From G020344215 sp039586575 (lineage in GTDB: Bacteria > Gemmatimonadota > Gemmatimonadetes > Palauibacterales > KS3-K002): a DNA stretch of 64,000 nt. Positions 59,966 to 64,000 of this stretch are shown in pieces (position 1 is the stretch's first letter; each line of letters begins with the position of its first letter). The translations under genes and the position numbers were made by a program. The notes beneath the pieces are model-generated. The model did no database searches. It had not been told where the DNA came from and saw nothing but the letters and a program-made list of their open reading frames with translations. The stretch is taken from contig JBDHKD010000009.1 of the NCBI GenBank assembly GCA_039586575.1, positions 1 to 64,000 of the forward strand. The letters run 5' to 3'.

Positions 59966-61336
59966 ATGGCGCGGGTAAGCCATAGCATCTTTCGCGAGTA
60001 CGATGTCAGGGGGGTTGTGGGGGATGACCTCACGCCGGAAGTCGCCACACTGGTAGGACAGGCCTACGGCACGCAGCTGCGTGCGAAGCTCGGGGTTGAG
60101 GATCCGATGGTCGCGCTGGGCTACGACAATCGCCTGAGCTCGGAGGAACTGGCCGCCAACTTCGCCGAGGGCCTGCGGTCCGCCGGAACTCGCGTGACGA
60201 ACATTGGCCTCGTACCGACACCGGCGCTGTACTTCGCCGTCCATCACCTTCGCTGCGACGCCGGCATTCAGGTCACCGGCTCGCACAATCCGCCGGACTA
60301 CAACGGATTCAAAATGTTGACCGCGCAGGGACCGTTCTACGGCCGCTCGATCCAGAAACTGCGTGAACGAATCGAGTCCCAGACGTTCGCGGCAGGGCAG
60401 GGATCGATAGAGGAGCGGGCGGTGCTGGACGACTACATAGCGGACGTGGCCGGCCGCTTCAATTTGGAGCGACCGGTGAAGGTGGTCGTCGACTGCGGCA
60501 ACGGCACGGGTAGCCTGGCGGCGGTACAGCTGCTGGAGCGGATCGGTGCAGAGGTAGAGTCGCTCTACTGCACATCGGACGGGACGTTTCCAAACCACCA
60601 TCCCGATCCGACCGTGGATGAGTATATCGCCGATCTCATCCAGCGGGTGAGGGAGACAGACGCGGAGCTGGGTGTCGCTTTCGACGGCGATGCCGATCGA
60701 ATCGGGGCGGTCGACGAGAAAGGCAACATAGTACGGGGGGACTATCTACTGCTGATCTATGCGCTCGACGCACTACGCAGGAACACGGGTGAGCAGGTGA
60801 TCTTCGATGTGAAATGCTCGCAAGTCCTCGCGGATGCCATCGCTGGCGCCGGCGGACGGCCGATCATGTGGAAGACGGGTCACTCGCTGATCAAAGAGAA
60901 GATGCGGGAGACAGGCGCCAGGATCGCTGGCGAAATGAGCGGCCACATGTTCTTCGCCGATGATTATTACGGCTACGATGACGCGCTCTACTCTGCGTGT
61001 CGACTCGTCGACATCGTGTCCAGGTCGGGCGCGCCTCTCTCAGGTTGCCTGGAGGGAGTGCCGCAGCTGGCCTCGACGCCGGAGATCCGGGTCGAATGCG
61101 GCGATGACGTCAAGTTCGGGATCGTCGCCGAGGCGGTGGAGCACTTCAAGCGGCACTACGAAGTGAACGATGTGGACGGCGCCCGCATCCGGTTCGAGGA
61201 CGGTTGGGCGCTGATACGGGCGAGCAATACACAACCGATTCTCGTGTTGCGCTTCGAGGCTAGCGACGGGGTGCGGCTGGAAGCGATCCGCGACGAGGTA
61301 TCGGATTGGCTGCGCGCCCGAGGGCTCCCGGTTTGA
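59966..61336 (+). CDS. Phosphomannomutase/phosphoglucomutase
   Basis: 456 residues, AlgC-like. F-R-E-Y-D-V-R-G-V begins the protein; the phosphoserine site is T-G-S-H-N-P-P-D-Y-N-G-F; D-G-D-A-D-R binds Mg2+; E-M-S-G-H is the sugar loop; R-A-S-N-T-Q-P is the phosphate loop. It interconverts hexose 1- and 6-phosphates for polysaccharide synthesis. carbamate kinase follows after 34 bases. Confidence 0.93.
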   Translation: MARVSHSIFREYDVRGVVGDDLTPEVATLVGQAYGTQLRAKLGVEDPMVALGYDNRLSSEELAANFAEGLRSAGTRVTNIGLVPTPALYFAVHHLRCDAGIQVTGSHNPPDYNGFKMLTAQGPFYGRSIQKLRERIESQTFAAGQGSIEERAVLDDYIADVAGRFNLERPVKVVVDCGNGTGSLAAVQLLERIGAEVESLYCTSDGTFPNHHPDPTVDEYIADLIQRVRETDAELGVAFDGDADRIGAVDEKGNIVRGDYLLLIYALDALRRNTGEQVIFDVKCSQVLADAIAGAGGRPIMWKTGHSLIKEKMRETGARIAGEMSGHMFFADDYYGYDDALYSACRLVDIVSRSGAPLSGCLEGVPQLASTPEIRVECGDDVKFGIVAEAVEHFKRHYEVNDVDGARIRFEDGWALIRASNTQPILVLRFEASDGVRLEAIRDEVSDWLRARGLPV

Positions 61337-61370
61337 CCTGGGGCCGCATCCACCCGTTGGGGACAGGCGG

Positions 61371-62321
61371 ATGGTAGCGACGCGCAAGACGGTAGTCGTA
61401 GCCCTGGGCGGTAACGCACTGGGACCGCCGGGGGAGAACGTCACGATATACGATCAGTTCCGGCATACGCGGGAGAGCCTCCAGAGCGTGGTGGCGCTTG
61501 CCAAGGAAGGCTGGCGGATCGCCATCGTCCATGGGAACGGACCCCAGGTGGGCGACGAACTCCTGCGCAACGAGATGGCTGCCGAGACGCTCCCCGAGCT
61601 TCCGCTCGGCGTCCTGGTGGCGTCGACGGCGGGCTGGATCGGCTACATGATTCAGCAGACGCTCCAGAACGGGCTTCGCAAAGCAGGGGTGGATCGGCTT
61701 GTGGTCACGCAGATCACTCAGGTCGTCGTCGACCCCGAAGCCCCGGAGATGAAGGATCCGACCAAGTTCATCGGCCGCGGCCTCAGCGAGAGCGCGGCGG
61801 AGAAGCTTCGTGCCGGGTCGTGGCTCGTGAGGAGGGACGCCAACGGCGTACCGAGGCGCGTGGTAGCGAGTCCTAAGCCACTGGAGACCATCGAGTGGAA
61901 CACGATCCGCCGGCTGGTATACCGCGGGGTCATCGTCATCGCGGTGGGCGGGGGTGGGGTTCCCATCTATCGGGACCCGGAGCTGGGGCTGGAAGGCGTC
62001 GATGTCGTCGTGGACAAGGATCTGGCGGCGGCGGTGCTGGGCTGTGAGATCGGTGCGAGCACGTTGCTCATTCTCACCGACGTGGATGGTGTGTACCGTG
62101 ATTTCGGCACCGAGCGGGCAACGCCGCTGAGACGCCTGTCGTTGCGGGACGCTGAGGCGATGCTGCGGACCGATCAGTTGGGCCGGGGCAGCATGCGACC
62201 CAAGGTGGAAGCTTCAGTCAATTTCTTGAGGGGTGGTGGCAGAAAGGCACTGATAGCGCGACTTGATCAAGGGCTCGCCGCTATGCGTGGCGAAACCGGT
62301 ACGGAGATCAGAACCAGGTGA
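61371..62321 (+). CDS. arcC: Carbamate kinase
   Basis: 316 residues. V-A-L-G-G-N-A-L, H-G-N-G-P-Q-V-G, A-V-G-G-G-G-V-P and the C-terminal G-S-M-R-P-K-V-E-A are family motifs. It makes ATP from carbamoyl phosphate and ADP. In an arginine deiminase pathway it would sit with arcA and arcB, which are not here. sucC follows by 4 bases. Confidence 0.92.
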   Translation: MVATRKTVVVALGGNALGPPGENVTIYDQFRHTRESLQSVVALAKEGWRIAIVHGNGPQVGDELLRNEMAAETLPELPLGVLVASTAGWIGYMIQQTLQNGLRKAGVDRLVVTQITQVVVDPEAPEMKDPTKFIGRGLSESAAEKLRAGSWLVRRDANGVPRRVVASPKPLETIEWNTIRRLVYRGVIVIAVGGGGVPIYRDPELGLEGVDVVVDKDLAAAVLGCEIGASTLLILTDVDGVYRDFGTERATPLRRLSLRDAEAMLRTDQLGRGSMRPKVEASVNFLRGGGRKALIARLDQGLAAMRGETGTEIRTR

Positions 62322-62325
62322 GCAG

Positions 62326-63462
62326 ATGAACATTCACGAGTATCAGGCCAAGGAAGTCTTCCGACAGCACGGGATAGCGGTACCACCGGGCGAAGTGGCC
62401 AGAAAGCCGGAAGAGGCGCGCAAGATAGCTGAAAAGTATGGGGGCGGGGTGGTGGTCAAGGCACAGGTCCACGCCGGCGGACGCGGCAAGGCGGGCGGTG
62501 TGAAACTGGCAAAGACACCTGCCGAGGCTCAGGAAGCTGCCAGCAAGATCCTCGGCATGGAGATCAAGGGACTTACGGTCACGAAGGTACTCGTCACGCC
62601 GGCCGAGGACATCGAGCACGAAGCGTATGTCGGCGCCATCGTGGACCGATCTTCCGGCTCGGTCGTCCTGATGGTCTCGCCCGAGGGCGGGATCGACATC
62701 GAGGAAGTGGCGGCGAAGACCCCCGACTTGATCTTCAAGGAATATGTCGACCCGAGGTACGGCCTCTTGCCTCACCAGGCCTCTCGACTCGGCCATAAGC
62801 TCTACGCCGGCGACGCGGCCCGGGCGCGGCAGGCGGCCGACATCATCCGTAAGCTCTATACGGCGATGATCGAGGCAGGTGCATCGTTGATCGAGATCAA
62901 CCCGCTGATCACCACCAAGTCAGGTGAGCTGAAGGCGATCGACGCAAAGATGAACATCGATGACAACGAACTGTTTCGACGCCAGCAGATCGCCGAGCTA
63001 CGCGACGTTGAAGCGGAAGCGGCGGAGGAAGTCGCAGCGCGCGCCCAAGGTCTAACGTACATCAAGCTCGACGGCGATGTCGGCTGCTGCGTGAACGGTG
63101 CCGGCTTGGCGATGGCGACAATGGACCTGGTGAAGTACTACGGTGGCGAACCGGCCAACTTCCTGGATATCGGTGGCTCCTCGAGCCCCGAAAAGGTCGT
63201 TACCGCTCTGCAGATCATCACGTCCGATCCGGCGGTTAAGTCCATTCTCTTCAATATCTTCGGCGGCATTACCCGCTGCGACGACGTTGCGAACGGCATC
63301 GTCGAGGCGACGAAGCAGATAGAGCTGAAGGTGCCGATCACGATCCGACTGACCGGCACGAACGAGGATATGGCGGTAGAGATCCTCGAGGCCGCCGGAT
63401 TCAGCGCGATGACCGATATGGATGAGGCTGTCCAGAAGGCAGTCGAGTTGGCGAAAAACTAG
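62326..63462 (+). CDS. sucC: Succinyl-CoA ligase beta subunit
   Basis: 378 residues from the ATG at 62326. M-N-I-H-E-Y-Q-A-K is the conserved start; the ATP-grasp domain and the C-terminal F-N-I-F-G-G-I-T-R-C-D-D and G-T-N-x-x-M-A motifs are present. The nucleotide specificity is not clear. sucD begins 17 bases after the stop. Confidence 0.96.
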   Translation: MNIHEYQAKEVFRQHGIAVPPGEVARKPEEARKIAEKYGGGVVVKAQVHAGGRGKAGGVKLAKTPAEAQEAASKILGMEIKGLTVTKVLVTPAEDIEHEAYVGAIVDRSSGSVVLMVSPEGGIDIEEVAAKTPDLIFKEYVDPRYGLLPHQASRLGHKLYAGDAARARQAADIIRKLYTAMIEAGASLIEINPLITTKSGELKAIDAKMNIDDNELFRRQQIAELRDVEAEAAEEVAARAQGLTYIKLDGDVGCCVNGAGLAMATMDLVKYYGGEPANFLDIGGSSSPEKVVTALQIITSDPAVKSILFNIFGGITRCDDVANGIVEATKQIELKVPITIRLTGTNEDMAVEILEAAGFSAMTDMDEAVQKAVELAKN

Positions 63463-63479
63463 GAGCAGGTACGACTTCG

Positions 63480-64000
63480 ATGGCTATATTCGCGGATAGC
63501 AGCACCCGGGTAGTGATCCAGGGGATCACAGGGCGGGATGGATCCTTCCATACCCGTCAGATGATCGAGTACGGAACCAAGGTGGTCGCCGGTGTAACGC
63601 CGGGGAAGGGCGGCCAGAAATTCGATGATCAGGTCCCGATCTTCGACACGGTGGAGGAAGCGGTCCGTAAAGAGGGCGCGAACGCCGCGGTGGTCTACGT
63701 GCCGGCGGCTTTCGCGGCCAGTGCCATCTGCGAGGCCGCCGACTCGGGCGTCGAGCTCATCGTATGCATCTCGGAAGGGATTCCGGTCCTCGACATGTTG
63801 AAGGCGACTCGCTACGTCAAAGACCAGGGCGCGAGGCTGATCGGACCGAACTGCCCGGGCATGATCTCGCCAGGCAAGGCAAAGCTCGGTATCATACCGG
63901 GCCAGATCGTCGCTGAGGGGCCCGTAGGCGTGGTCAGCCGCTCGGGCACGCTGACTTATGAGGTTGTCTGGGCCCTGACTCGAGAGGGAATGGGCCAGTC
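63480..64000 (+). CDS. sucD: Succinyl-CoA ligase alpha subunit, 3' truncated by window end
   Basis: The first 173 residues are visible. Q-G-I-T-G-R-D-G-S-F-H and V-T-P-G-K-G-G lie in the CoA-binding domain; G-P-N-C-P-G-M and V-S-R-S-G-T-L-T-Y-E precede the catalytic His domain, which is beyond the window. With SucC it makes ATP or GTP from succinyl-CoA. Confidence 0.95.
   Translation, partial: MAIFADSSTRVVIQGITGRDGSFHTRQMIEYGTKVVAGVTPGKGGQKFDDQVPIFDTVEEAVRKEGANAAVVYVPAAFAASAICEAADSGVELIVCISEGIPVLDMLKATRYVKDQGARLIGPNCPGMISPGKAKLGIIPGQIVAEGPVGVVSRSGTLTYEVVWALTREGMGQ

Overview
The window is a GC-rich, densely packed stretch of bacterial chromosome. The organism is Gram-negative: there is an outer-membrane barrel protein with a TonB-type plug, a lytic transglycosylase of the MltA family and several lipoproteins with lipobox cysteines. 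Two large exported proteins with a GWxTD-like domain, a DUF2911 protein and an M28 peptidase suggest Gemmatimonadota or a close relative; that assignment is inference from gene content, not from a marker gene. No rRNA, tRNA, CRISPR array, prophage, insertion sequence or replication origin was found.

Layout. 1-2811 (+): end of a ComEC-type metallo-beta-lactamase-fold protein, a DUF3006 protein, a membrane protein with a C-terminal M15/hedgehog-like zinc site, and a leucine/valine-type dehydrogenase. 2818-9497 (-): an exported cluster made of two paralogous GWxTD-like proteins, a seven-bladed RCC1-type lipoprotein and a DUF2911 protein. 9652-11283: P5C dehydrogenase with a strong terminator. 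11402-13896: ECF sigma factor, single-pass anti-sigma candidate and a double-PDZ exported protein. 14063-16963: small proteins, including a divergent pair of paralogs, a lipoprotein and MltA. 17121-20416: leucyl aminopeptidase and an outer-membrane barrel.

20513-28964 (+) is a compact housekeeping block: yicC, gmk, rpoZ, coaBC, family-4 uracil-DNA glycosylase, dnaB, radA, ispD, tsaC and a low-molecular-weight tyrosine phosphatase, most of them abutting or overlapping by 1-17 bases. 28982-31991 (-) holds a dimethylargininase, an intact lipoprotein sulfatase and an internally deleted second sulfatase. 32131-37244 (+): a tiny ORF, comF, the glycolytic trio gap-pgk-tpiA, a DUF4177 protein and secG. 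rnhA (-) and carA (+) are divergent with overlapping start codons at 37906-37909. 39183-45033 (+): sppA, an HU-family gene, an orphan, moaD-moaE, mdh, an OB-fold membrane protein and an M28 peptidase; dcd lies on the minus strand at 45019-45573.

45737-59910 (+) is a complete respiratory complex I operon (nuoA, B, CD fusion, E to N) behind a near-consensus sigma-70 promoter. NuoG is short but keeps the exact N7 iron-sulfur motif. The window ends with a phosphohexomutase, carbamate kinase, sucC and the first part of sucD. Together mdh, sucCD and Nuo couple central carbon oxidation to the respiratory chain. The least explained material is the exported GWxTD/RCC1 cluster, the sigma/anti-sigma/PDZ cassette, the membrane M15-like protein and the small divergent paralogs.
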